A stretch of 47,478 nucleotides of DNA from positions 1 to 47,478 of the forward strand of contig CAYFGW010000003.1 in assembly GCA_964342365.1 (NCBI GenBank), written 5' to 3'. How positions within the stretch are numbered: position 1 is the stretch's first letter; each line of letters starts with the position of its first letter. This DNA is from CAXRDE01 sp964342365 (lineage in GTDB: Bacteria; Cyanobacteriota; Sericytochromatia; UBA7694). Below are positions 1 to 7,581 of the stretch, one piece after another. Below the pieces are notes generated by a model. The model saw only the letters and a list, made by a program, of their open reading frames with translations. It searched no databases and was not told where the DNA came from. Position numbers and translations under genes: made by a program.

Positions 1-408
1 GGACTGATGGGTGGGGGCAGTGCTCTGGCACAAGTAAGCAATACAACCCCCAACGGAGATATGGGTTCCATTTCCACTCCTTCTCTCCAAAATGATACCC
101 AGCTGTCCACCCCCACCAACGGAGGCGCCATGGGCGAAACGGTGGTTGTACAAGATCCTGCTCCTGTTACAGAAACCACACGGGTTGAAGTAGATATGCC
201 AGACGTTAATTTACCGGATGTGGCTCCTGAAAGAGAAACCGTTACACGTACAGAAAAAACCGAAAGTACGTTCATTCAAACAGATAGTAATGACAATGAA
301 GGTGGAGTCAACACCCTCTATCTTGCCATTATCGGTATTGTCGCGGTGTTCCTGGTGGCCATCGTAGGTATTATGGCCAGCCGTCGTGATGCTCCCTATC
401 AGCCCTAA
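1..408 (+). CDS. Exported protein with C-terminal membrane anchor (5' partial)
   Basis: The reading frame is open to the left edge, so the gene starts outside the window. The first visible residues end in a signal-peptide-like GSALA-Q, suggesting the mature protein begins around residue 10 of the visible part. A low-complexity Thr/Pro/Asn/Glu-rich stretch of about 85 residues follows, then a single hydrophobic segment (LYLAIIGIVAVFLVAIVGI) and a short Arg-containing tail. This is a type I membrane protein layout: extracytoplasmic disordered domain with one C-terminal anchor. I recognise no family. A long inverted repeat lies directly after the stop. Confidence 0.6.
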   Translation, partial: GLMGGGSALAQVSNTTPNGDMGSISTPSLQNDTQLSTPTNGGAMGETVVVQDPAPVTETTRVEVDMPDVNLPDVAPERETVTRTEKTESTFIQTDSNDNEGGVNTLYLAIIGIVAVFLVAIVGIMASRRDAPYQP

Positions 409-416
409 GACCAAAT

Positions 417-455
417 ATGCTCAGGTATAGCCACGAATGCGCTATACTTGAGCAT
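417..455. repeat. 15-bp inverted repeat overlapping the start region of the first M16 gene
   Basis: The left arm ATGCTCAGGTATAGC (417-431) and right arm GCTATACTTGAGCAT (441-455) are reverse complements except for one position that would be a G-U pair in RNA; the loop is 9 nt. No T-run follows, so it is not a textbook terminator. The right arm contains TATACT (443-448), a good -10 hexamer lying 8 nt before the ATG at 457. It could be a repressor operator, or a hairpin ending the upstream transcript. Confidence 0.7.
443..448 (+). promoter_or_regulatory. -10 element before the M16 pair (possible leaderless start)
   Basis: TATACT lies 8 nt before ATG 457, inside the right arm of the inverted repeat. 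A start there would give little or no 5' leader. No clear -35 element is seen. Confidence 0.3.
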
Positions 456-456
456 C

Positions 457-1710
457 ATGATTAAGCACATCCCGGACATGTTTACCTGTGAGCGTTATAC
501 GTTAAATAACGGATTACAGGTCGTTCTTTCGCCACAGAAACATACGGGAGTCATGACTTCCATTCTTATTTATCACGTGGGTCTAAGACAGGAGCTGGTG
601 GGTCAACACGGCATGAGTCATTTCGTGGAGCACATGATGTTTAAAGGCACCACGCGCCATGGCAAGGGGGAAATTGATCGGCTCTCTCTGCAATGTGGAG
701 GCAGTAACAATGCCTATACTTCTTTGGATACCACAGTCTATACCACCAGTTTTCCCACAGAGCATTGTGAAACGGTCCTCGATATTGAAGCAGATCGCAT
801 GCAAAACACTCTGTTTTTGCCCTCGGACGTGGAATCGGAAAGAGAAGTTATTCTGGAAGAATGGAAAACCGCGGAAGACGATCCAGACGACGCTTTCTGG
901 CAAAATTTTAGCCAGAACATTATGGGAGCTCATGCTTATGGTCGACCCGTACTGGGTTATAAAGAGAGTATTCGCGGATTTACGCCCGAAGGTTTAAAAG
1001 CCTTTTTTCATCAGCATTATCATCCTCAAAACGCCACCCTCATCCTCGTGGGTGGACTCCCTGCTCAGGTGAAAACACAAATTCGTCAGCATTTTGAAGA
1101 TCTTCCCGAAAAACCCATACTTTCACCGAAGCCCATCGAATTTTCACTTTCTCCACAGCGGCTGACGACCCGCCACAAGGATGTCAACACGTGTCGAGGC
1201 ATTTTTTGCTGGCCCGCTCCCGCCTTCGGTAGTGCGGATTATTTTGCCTTTCTTGTTTTGCAGTATGTTCTCACAGAGGGCTGGAGCAGTTTACTGCACG
1301 CGCTATGGGTAGAACAAGAGAAGTGGGTCACGCAGGTTAGCTGCTCTATTTTTGAAAGCCAAGATCCGTACATTTTCTGGCTTGAAGTGGATTGTGACAG
1401 CGCCAGCGCTTCTCTCGAAAAGCAGCTCATGGAAAGTTTTTACGCACTGAGTATTGATTCTCACGATGTGGAAAAAGCCAAACGTCAACGCATTACCGAT
1501 TTATTTTTACAACAGGAAACCACGGAACAGCGGGCTGATTTTATCGCTGAATGTTTATCGGCGGGCAATTTTACAGATTTTGTAGAATATTTTGACCGGC
1601 TACAAGCCGTTAACGTTGAGGCTGTGCAAGGCTTATTTCACCGTTATCTCCAACCCGAAAAGCAGTCAACAGGCTGGCTTGTGCCAGAGGACGCTGATGA
1701 TTCCTTATAA
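457..1710 (+). CDS. M16 family zinc metallopeptidase, catalytic subunit
   Basis: This is a processing-peptidase-like M16 (pitrilysin family) protein of about 417 residues. The inverted zinc motif HxxEH is intact as HFVEH, followed by MMFKGT, and the third ligand Glu sits about 75 residues later in EREVILEE. The C-terminal M16 domain follows. A TTG at 448 also opens the frame but lies inside the inverted repeat, so I chose ATG 457; ATG 478 is also possible and no Shine-Dalgarno sequence is clear. The next gene overlaps by 14 bp and encodes a second M16 protein without the zinc motif, so the two probably form a heterodimer like other bacterial M16B pairs. No signal peptide is visible, which leaves the compartment uncertain. 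Confidence 0.9.
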   Translation: MIKHIPDMFTCERYTLNNGLQVVLSPQKHTGVMTSILIYHVGLRQELVGQHGMSHFVEHMMFKGTTRHGKGEIDRLSLQCGGSNNAYTSLDTTVYTTSFPTEHCETVLDIEADRMQNTLFLPSDVESEREVILEEWKTAEDDPDDAFWQNFSQNIMGAHAYGRPVLGYKESIRGFTPEGLKAFFHQHYHPQNATLILVGGLPAQVKTQIRQHFEDLPEKPILSPKPIEFSLSPQRLTTRHKDVNTCRGIFCWPAPAFGSADYFAFLVLQYVLTEGWSSLLHALWVEQEKWVTQVSCSIFESQDPYIFWLEVDCDSASASLEKQLMESFYALSIDSHDVEKAKRQRITDLFLQQETTEQRADFIAECLSAGNFTDFVEYFDRLQAVNVEAVQGLFHRYLQPEKQSTGWLVPEDADDSL

Positions 1711-2965
1711 AAAGAAACAATTTGCAAACGGTATTACCCTCTATACCCATCATACGGAACATAACCCGCTGGTTTGTCTTGAAATGATGATTCAGGGCGG
1801 GGCCACAGACTTTCACCATCAGGGTGTGGCAAACCTGGCTTTGAACTGTCTATTTAAGGGATCCCGGAGCCAGAGCCATACCGCCTTTGCCAGTCAATTG
1901 GAAAACCTTGGCGCAAACTTAAACTTTCACTGTTCTCCCACCGCCCACACCTTGCGCCTTGAAGTGTTAAATTCTTATTTTTTACCCGCTTTTCAGTTGG
2001 TCTGGAAAGCGCTACAACAACCGTGCTTTGCCCCTGAAGAAGTTGCCAAAGAAAAGCAAATGGTCATTAGTCAACTCAAAACAGCCAGAGAAAATCCGGC
2101 GTATCTGGCACAGCAGCGCTTTATTCATCATATTTATGGCCAACACGCCACGAGCCTGGATCTGGAAGGTAAACCTGCTTTTCTGAATACCTGCACTCCC
2201 TCGCTGCTGCATCATTTTCATCAGCAATACTATGTGCCTTCTAATCTAATACTCAGCATGAGTGGAAACCTATCCAACTATCTTTATGCGGCCTTCTGTG
2301 AAGCGTTATCTGACTTTGAAACCGCTGTAAGTTCCCCTCCCGCATTAGAACATTTTTCAGAGGAAGATCTTCCGCCCATCCGTTCTTATCAGGAACACAT
2401 TTCCACCTCAGAAAAAGAACAATGTATTGTAATCATGGGGCACAAGGGCATTCGCAGAATGCACCCGGATTTTACGGCACTCACGGTTCTGGACGTGTTG
2501 ATGAGTCAGGGTCCAGGTTTTTCATCGCGATTGCCCCAGCGTCTGAGAGAAGCAGAAGGGCTTGTCTATTATCTTGATTTTGGTACCACTCAGGGAGCCC
2601 ACCTTTATCCGGGAGTGGTACAAACCTACATAGAGTGTAGCCCGGCAAAAGTAAACCGCTGTTTACAATTGATTCAGGAAGAGCTTGAGCGGGTACAAAC
2701 CACTCCAATTTCTAATGAGACTTTGCAACACGTTAAAAGTTATCTCAAGGGTCAGCTGGCCTTTTGTTTCGAAACCCACTCACAGCGAGCCCATTACTTT
2801 TTACAGCGCCACCGCTTTCACTGGTCCGATAACCATCTTGAAAATTACGTCAAAGATATTGAGGAAATGACCCCAGATACCTTACAACGCGTAGCCCGGA
2901 TTCATATCAAACCTCAACGACAAACTCTGATTACCGCAGGATCAAGGAGCCCTCTATCATGCTAG
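1697..2965 (+). CDS. M16 family peptidase, non-catalytic subunit
   Basis: This 422-residue M16-like protein lacks the zinc-binding HxxEH: the equivalent position reads NLALNCLFKGS. It keeps the C-terminal substrate-handling region with a conserved Arg and Tyr pair in RLPQRLREAEGLVYYLDF, as in the inactive partners of heterodimeric M16 peptidases. The frame is open further upstream, but ATG 1697 overlaps the catalytic gene by 14 bp and gives the expected N-terminal M16 strand (F-A-N-G-I-T-L). The pair is almost certainly co-translated. The inactive role is inferred from the missing ligands plus known family biology. Confidence 0.88.
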   Translation: MIPYKKKQFANGITLYTHHTEHNPLVCLEMMIQGGATDFHHQGVANLALNCLFKGSRSQSHTAFASQLENLGANLNFHCSPTAHTLRLEVLNSYFLPAFQLVWKALQQPCFAPEEVAKEKQMVISQLKTARENPAYLAQQRFIHHIYGQHATSLDLEGKPAFLNTCTPSLLHHFHQQYYVPSNLILSMSGNLSNYLYAAFCEALSDFETAVSSPPALEHFSEEDLPPIRSYQEHISTSEKEQCIVIMGHKGIRRMHPDFTALTVLDVLMSQGPGFSSRLPQRLREAEGLVYYLDFGTTQGAHLYPGVVQTYIECSPAKVNRCLQLIQEELERVQTTPISNETLQHVKSYLKGQLAFCFETHSQRAHYFLQRHRFHWSDNHLENYVKDIEEMTPDTLQRVARIHIKPQRQTLITAGSRSPLSC

Positions 2966-3414
2966 AAACGTATCTTGTTATTTTCTTACTGGCCGAAGAA
3001 GCTTATGCCATTCCGGTGTCCCATGTACAAGAAATACAGGCCTACGCCGCCCACGAAGCTCCTCGTCAGGTTCCCGATACACCGGAGTATTTTGAAGGGA
3101 TTATCGATCTCCGGGGAGAGTTTATTCCCGTCCTGGATTTAAAACAGCATTTTGGTCTGGGAAAAATCGAGCCTTCTCGTAAAACCTGTTACGTTATTGT
3201 GCACACCCCTGGTGAAAAAGTAGGCATTCTGGTGGATGCGGTGCTGGAAGTTCAAAAAGTGCAGGACGGAGAACTGACTCCGCCTCCAGAACGTATGCTC
3301 AAGTCCATTCAGAAAGACTATATTTCGGGGATTACCCGCTTGAAAACGAAGCATCATGACCAACACAACGAGACCCAGGTATTGCACATCAATATCAGCA
3401 AGTTACTCAGCTAA
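2959..3414 (+). CDS. cheW: CheW-like chemotaxis coupling protein
   Basis: This 151-residue single CheW domain has the usual order of beta-strand segments: YLVIFLLAEEAYAIPVSHVQEI, then PEYFEGIIDLRGEFIPVLDL, then EKVGILVDAVLEVQKV. CheW couples chemoreceptors to the CheA kinase, or in pilus systems the PilI equivalent to a CheA-type kinase. No cheA or receptor gene is in the window, so chemotaxis and twitching roles cannot be separated; pilin-like genes occur nearby. The start overlaps the M16 stop by 7 bp and has AAGGAG about 10 nt upstream. The C-terminal 20 residues are His/Asn-rich before a final strand. Confidence 0.85.
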   Translation: MLETYLVIFLLAEEAYAIPVSHVQEIQAYAAHEAPRQVPDTPEYFEGIIDLRGEFIPVLDLKQHFGLGKIEPSRKTCYVIVHTPGEKVGILVDAVLEVQKVQDGELTPPPERMLKSIQKDYISGITRLKTKHHDQHNETQVLHINISKLLS

Positions 3415-3425
3415 TGTTTACGCAT

Positions 3426-5075
3426 TCACGCAGATGTGTAACGGTCTAACACCTGTTTTCTCAAGAGAGAGAAGGGCAAAATACCGAGACTCAGCAAAGT
3501 ATCGTGAAAATCCTTGAGGGAAAAATCTTCACCGGTTATATCTTCCACTTCCTGACGCAGACGTACAATCTCTCGTTTGCCCAACAGATAGCCACAGCCT
3601 ACCGTAGGATGCAAAATATAACGCTTGACTTCACCTGCGGCACTGAGTGGATCTAATCCCACTTTGTCCACCAGCATTTGCACTGCTTCCTGATAAGAAA
3701 TATCTCCCGTGTGCAAGCGAACGTCCAGAATCAATCGACATTCACGCCACAGTTGGTCTTTAAGTTGGAAGAGTCGGGTTTCCAGATCGGTATAGAGTTC
3801 TTCGGTGTAGAGCATTTCTTCGCAGTACAGGGGCCATCCTGAAGCAAAGAACATATCGGGAAAACCACGACGTATTTTGGAAGCGTGCTCATTAGCCCGT
3901 ACAAACAACAAATGTTGCCCTGGATACGCGTGATGGATAGTGGTTAGAATTACATCATAGATGCTGTGGGCTCTTAAACGGTGCAAACGCTCATCTTCTG
4001 ACATGCTGTCTTGCATAGGAGTAACCCAGAAATAGCCCGTTTGTTGCTCATCAAAAGGAGCGGGTGATACATAACCCGAATAGGGCATGATGCTGCGCTG
4101 AAATATGGGAGTCTCCATAATAACCAGGGTTTCTTCGTCTGGCAACGTATAGAGATCCTGTTCTAAACCGAAATCTCGAATGCGTTCCGCTTCTTTTTTA
4201 TAATACTGGCGCAATTCATCTGCTTCAGGATACTGATTTTTGAGTTGTTGAATGTGCTGTTTCCAGGAAAGATCGGGATCCAGCTCTGACGCGACTTCGT
4301 TGAGCTGTGTTTCTGTGTGGGTAAGGGCATCTTCCCCTATTTTTAAAAGTTCGTCCATGGTGTAGTTCAGCAGATGCTTTTCACGGAGCAGGAACTCAAA
4401 ATAATCGGCTCCACAGGCAAAATTATCGGTAGCATGGGTTTCCAGTTTGTTCAAAAAATCTTCAAATTCACGCATGGCCCGCAGAGCCATGGCATTACTT
4501 TCCAGGAGATCTTTAAAGTAATAAGGAACGGTACCCGAAAACGGGGGCAAAATTTCTTCTAAAAATTGTTTTCCATTTTCCAAAGCGGCAAGGGCCTGAC
4601 TCACAGACACCTGAGACACCTGATCCGGCATTTTTCTGAGGTTATCCATACCTTCATCAAAAAGACGAGGCATGTCCTTTAGACGTCCAATAATAGAAAG
4701 CACACGGTGATCCAGGGGCAAATTATAATTAATTTGTAGGCCCTGTACGCCCAGAAGGGCTTCTGTGGGATACAAATAGGGCTGTTTATACAAGACCTGC
4801 TGTTTTTCTTCGTCATAAAGGGCCGTCGAAAAATGTGCCAGAAGAAGAGAACGATCTACTTTTTGCTCATCGGAGAGCGTTTCCAGATCCATGTTTTGAA
4901 GCTGTTCAAGATAGGCTCTGAGTTTTTCCAGGTATTCTTTTCGTGCCGCCTCACTGTATTGGCCGTAATGATGATCATAGGTGTGAATGCCGGCTGCTGT
5001 AGCAGCCACAGGGTGCGCTTCCCAGTAAAAATCAAACATCTCTTGATATATGTTTTCGGGAAATGCTTTAGACAT
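3426..5075 (-). CDS. DUF885 family protein with altered metal motif
   Basis: This 549-residue protein matches the DUF885 family (helical, M3-like putative metallopeptidases), with the family segment SGWPLYCEEM and the C-terminal GYLLGKREI. The family's usual HExxPGHHxQ motif reads HHAYPGQHLL at residues 381-390, so the Glu is replaced by His and the first His of the pair by Gln. Metal binding and catalysis are therefore doubtful. ATG 5075 was chosen because AAGAGG lies 5-10 nt upstream; an in-frame extension to 5108 lacks support. It faces the CheW gene convergently with an 11-bp gap and is downstream of the Nudix gene on the same strand. No signal peptide is visible, so it is probably cytoplasmic. 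Confidence 0.8.
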   Translation of the reverse strand: MSKAFPENIYQEMFDFYWEAHPVAATAAGIHTYDHHYGQYSEAARKEYLEKLRAYLEQLQNMDLETLSDEQKVDRSLLLAHFSTALYDEEKQQVLYKQPYLYPTEALLGVQGLQINYNLPLDHRVLSIIGRLKDMPRLFDEGMDNLRKMPDQVSQVSVSQALAALENGKQFLEEILPPFSGTVPYYFKDLLESNAMALRAMREFEDFLNKLETHATDNFACGADYFEFLLREKHLLNYTMDELLKIGEDALTHTETQLNEVASELDPDLSWKQHIQQLKNQYPEADELRQYYKKEAERIRDFGLEQDLYTLPDEETLVIMETPIFQRSIMPYSGYVSPAPFDEQQTGYFWVTPMQDSMSEDERLHRLRAHSIYDVILTTIHHAYPGQHLLFVRANEHASKIRRGFPDMFFASGWPLYCEEMLYTEELYTDLETRLFQLKDQLWRECRLILDVRLHTGDISYQEAVQMLVDKVGLDPLSAAGEVKRYILHPTVGCGYLLGKREIVRLRQEVEDITGEDFSLKDFHDTLLSLGILPFSLLRKQVLDRYTSA

Positions 5076-5111
5076 AACAACCTCTTGACGCAAAATTACA
5101 TTAAACACTGC

Positions 5112-5567
5112 CTAGGCAGTATACCCGCGTTTTGAAGCCGTTGCATAGGCGGCCAATCCCCGTTCAATTATTTTTTGATGATCAAAGGCCAGCGCAGGCA
5201 TTTCAGAAAGAGAGAACCAGCGAGCGTCTTTTGCATCGTCAAGCCCCTTTACTACAGGAGGCGTTTTCGTTTCTATCACCGCGTAATAAGCTACGGTTAA
5301 CGTTCTGCCACGAGGATCTCTTCCCGGGTCACCAAAGGTACCAAACTGCGTAAATTCTAGCTCCTCCAGCCCTGTTTCCTCTTTTAACTCCCGTGAAACA
5401 GAGTCCACAAGGGGTTCATGAGGTTCAATAAATCCGCCCGGCAAGGCCCAGTGTTCTGCAAAAGGATCATGTTTGCGTTGAATAAGTAAAACACAACGCT
5501 CATGAGACTCTGGAGGAGCCCAGATTACCATGGCATCCACGGTAACGGAAGGTTTAAAGTAGTCCAT
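5112..5567 (-). CDS. Nudix hydrolase, ADP-ribose pyrophosphatase-like
   Basis: This 151-residue protein carries a perfect Nudix box GX5EX7REUXEEXGU (GFIEPHE, then RELKEETGL). The segment GTFGDPGRDPRGRTLTVAYYAVI after the box is typical of the COG1051 group, which hydrolyses ADP-ribose or related nucleoside diphosphate derivatives. The start codon overlaps the stop codon of the upstream pilin-like gene by one base (TAATG), so translation is probably coupled, although no functional link is obvious. The exact substrate cannot be read from sequence. Confidence 0.88.
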   Translation of the reverse strand: MDYFKPSVTVDAMVIWAPPESHERCVLLIQRKHDPFAEHWALPGGFIEPHEPLVDSVSRELKEETGLEELEFTQFGTFGDPGRDPRGRTLTVAYYAVIETKTPPVVKGLDDAKDARWFSLSEMPALAFDHQKIIERGLAAYATASKRGYTA

Positions 5568-6025
5568 TAGTGATTGGACAGGGCGTATATGACGCCACGA
5601 TGCGTTATTTTACTGGCGTCTTTGTCATAACCATACAGAGTGTACCCTACAGAAACACCATCAAACGCCATGGTCACCAATCCCTGCTTCTTGGGTGTAT
5701 AACTTTCATCTGCATAGCTTTCTTGCCGTCCCGATCTAAGGGAATAAGGGTTTCCCATATCAAATAAAACCTTTTCATTTCGTGTAGCGTCATCGTCAAG
5801 TAAATTTTGAACCGAATCAGGGTACAAACCATTGTAATGGGTCGCGTAAACTTCTACAACGGTTCTAAAAGCATGCATGTTGGTTTTGGTACTGGCCTGC
5901 CTCGCGCGATCTCTGGCGCTGGCAAATTTAACCACTCCCAGCGATAATAAAATACCGAGAATTACAATCACCACCATTAATTCCACAAGAGTAAAGCCTA
6001 CCTGCTTTTTAAAATGCCACTTCAT
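5567..6025 (-). CDS. Type IV pilin-like protein (pseudopilin)
   Basis: This 152-residue protein has a class III prepilin leader: a short basic leader ending KKQVG, cleavage before FTLVELMVVIVILGILLSLGV, and the conserved Glu at mature position 5. The first ~30 mature residues form the hydrophobic assembly helix, followed by a small globular domain with a NGLYPDSV turn seen in GspG-like and minor pilins. A prepilin peptidase would process it in the inner membrane. ATG 6025 has GAGGAG 8 nt upstream and gives a leader of normal length; the longer frame to 6163 would bury the leader. Two 15-bp tandem repeats lie just upstream. It could serve a type IV pilus, a type II secretion-like system or DNA uptake. 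Confidence 0.88.
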   Translation of the reverse strand: MKWHFKKQVGFTLVELMVVIVILGILLSLGVVKFASARDRARQASTKTNMHAFRTVVEVYATHYNGLYPDSVQNLLDDDATRNEKVLFDMGNPYSLRSGRQESYADESYTPKKQGLVTMAFDGVSVGYTLYGYDKDASKITHRGVIYALSNH

Positions 6026-6056
6026 ATAAGGGCTCCTCAACATCAATATAAACCTA

Positions 6057-6086
6057 CGGGTACAATAGCTTCGCGTATAATAGCTT
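6057..6086. repeat. Tandem 15-bp direct repeat in a divergent intergenic region
   Basis: CGGGTACAATAGCTT (6057-6071) is followed immediately by CGCGTATAATAGCTT (6072-6086), with 13 of 15 bases identical. The pair lies 32-61 bp upstream of the pilin-like start on the minus strand and includes AT-rich hexamers resembling -10 elements on both strands. It is a candidate regulator-binding site for the divergent genes. Confidence 0.55.
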
Positions 6087-6173
6087 ATAGAATATTCCCA
6101 GAATTCGCAATTTTTAAACGGAAAGCTTTCATATATGCAACTTTTCTTTGTCTCTATTCGCACCTCAAAGATT

Positions 6174-6419
6174 ATGGGACCCGCTACTCTGCTTGAAATT
6201 TCTGACGAAGGCAGCGGAAAAGCTCTGCTTTTTTTTGAAGCAGAAGACCTCAGATTTACGGAATGGGAGGGCTATGCCATTGTGGCTCCTGCAGAAAAAA
6301 AAGTCTGGGGAGCAGGTTTGCCTGAAAAACAACAAAGCGGTCAGTATACCTGCCGCTTTGATTTTAACCCACAGGATATTCCTCCGGGAGATCTAAAATT
6401 GTTTAAAGCCGTGGATTAA
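6174..6419 (+). CDS. Small protein of unknown function
   Basis: This is an about 81-residue acidic protein with alternating hydrophobic strands (ALLFFEAEDLRF, GYAIVAP) that looks like a small beta-rich domain. I recognise no family. ATG 6174 is the likelier start because the frame upstream (ATG at 6135) reads an AT-rich intergenic stretch with unusual Phe/Ile/Arg composition; neither has a good ribosome-binding site. The gene runs opposite to the pilin-like gene and converges on the MerR gene, with the two stop codons sharing a TTAA palindrome. Confidence 0.5.
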   Translation: MGPATLLEISDEGSGKALLFFEAEDLRFTEWEGYAIVAPAEKKVWGAGLPEKQQSGQYTCRFDFNPQDIPPGDLKLFKAVD

Positions 6420-7378
6420 GTTAATACATCCCACTCAAGGACATCTTCAACTCCTTTGAAACAGGTAATGCCTTTGGACTCGAAAAAGTCCCGGCGCTTT
6501 TCTGCCTCATAGCCACCAAGACCGACAGGTACCTTTTTGTTAATAGCAACCACCTGCTCTAAAAGATCTTCTGCTCGCTCATCACTCAGAGGTGCAATAA
6601 CAGAAAGTAGAATGGCGGAAGGATTAAGACGATCCGCGTAATTATCTATTTCATCCATGGGTACATTGGGCCCCAGATAAAGAGTCGCTTTATTTTGCTG
6701 CGTCAGCTCCAACATGCAACAGAGCAGTCCCAGTTCGTGATAGTCATCGGGCACACAGGCCATCAAAACAGGGGAATCTCCACCCTGTACACCAATATTT
6801 TGTACATGAGACAGAATACGGCGACGAATCACGGCAGAGGCCAGGTGAGAGGCAGAGAGGTTAATCTCGTTACGCATGGTCAGTTCACCAATACGCGCCA
6901 GAATGGGTAGATCCACGGTGCGTACTGCTTCAGAAAAGCTTTTGCCAGCCTGTGCCTGAATGAGCAAACGCTCAAACTTCATGGGATCCCCGTTGGCTAC
7001 GGAGTGTACCATTAAGTCGTAATTGGGAAGACGGCGAGGGTCACTTGCAAAGATTTTGCGGGGCGTGATGCGTTTTTCCTGACGGAGTTGCTTCAGAAGC
7101 GCATCTTGCTGTGTACGCATCTGCTCGGCAATCACGTGAATACTCACGCCTTTCTGGGTTTCCTGGCGGGCATAACGCAGTACGTCTAAATTTTCGCGGG
7201 AGTAGAGCCGATAACCGTTCGGGGCTCTCTCCGGGGAAACGAGTTTATAACGACGTTCCCAGAGGCGCACCTGGTTTAGCGTAAGACCTGTGAGTTCAGA
7301 AGCTTGCTTAACAGAGTACCGTGGCAACTTGTAATCAGAAACGGTGGGAGAAGGGCTAGAAGTAGCAGTAGCAGACAT
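6416..7378 (-). CDS. MerR-family regulator with cobalamin-binding-like domain (CarH/LitR type)
   Basis: This 320-residue protein has a MerR winged helix-turn-helix at about residues 20-90 (YSVKQASELTGLTLNQVRLWERRY), then a helical domain and a Rossmann-like cobalamin-binding domain. The lower-ligand motif DxHxxG is present as D212-Y-H214-E-L-G217. In CarH-type photoreceptors the upper helix has W(x9)EH; here it reads T167, S177, H178, so the Trp and Glu are missing while the His remains. It may bind a different cobalamin or work without B12. ATG 7378 was chosen because AAGGAG sits 8 nt upstream; the longer frame would read through the three 11-bp direct repeats at 7401-7433, which look like its operator. 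Autorepression is plausible. Confidence 0.85.
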   Translation of the reverse strand: MSATATSSPSPTVSDYKLPRYSVKQASELTGLTLNQVRLWERRYKLVSPERAPNGYRLYSRENLDVLRYARQETQKGVSIHVIAEQMRTQQDALLKQLRQEKRITPRKIFASDPRRLPNYDLMVHSVANGDPMKFERLLIQAQAGKSFSEAVRTVDLPILARIGELTMRNEINLSASHLASAVIRRRILSHVQNIGVQGGDSPVLMACVPDDYHELGLLCCMLELTQQNKATLYLGPNVPMDEIDNYADRLNPSAILLSVIAPLSDERAEDLLEQVVAINKKVPVGLGGYEAEKRRDFFESKGITCFKGVEDVLEWDVLT

Positions 7379-7400
7379 AAATAAAACTCCTTTGGTTTGG

Positions 7401-7433
7401 TCCGACACATATTTGACTAATGTTTGACCTATG
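7401..7433. promoter_or_regulatory. Three 11-bp direct repeats, candidate operator of the MerR/CarH-like gene
   Basis: Three consecutive 11-mers share TYYGACNNATR: TCCGACACATA, TTTGACTAATG and TTTGACCTATG, with GAC recurring exactly every 11 bp at 7404, 7415 and 7426. They lie 23-55 bp upstream of the regulator's start. CarH-type proteins are known to bind tandem 11-bp direct repeats as tetramers, so the spacing fits autoregulation. The assignment is inference from phasing and position. Confidence 0.5.
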
Positions 7434-7581
7434 TCGCTAGCATAATCTGAAAAAGGTAGCTTTGTCAATGCTCCACTTTGCTCAGCGTTTTATCCGTGAT
7501 AGGCTGTGAGCAGGTGAATACGCTAGGTTACTATGTGTATCAATAAACGAATAAAAAAGTTATATAAACTGGAGAAAATAA

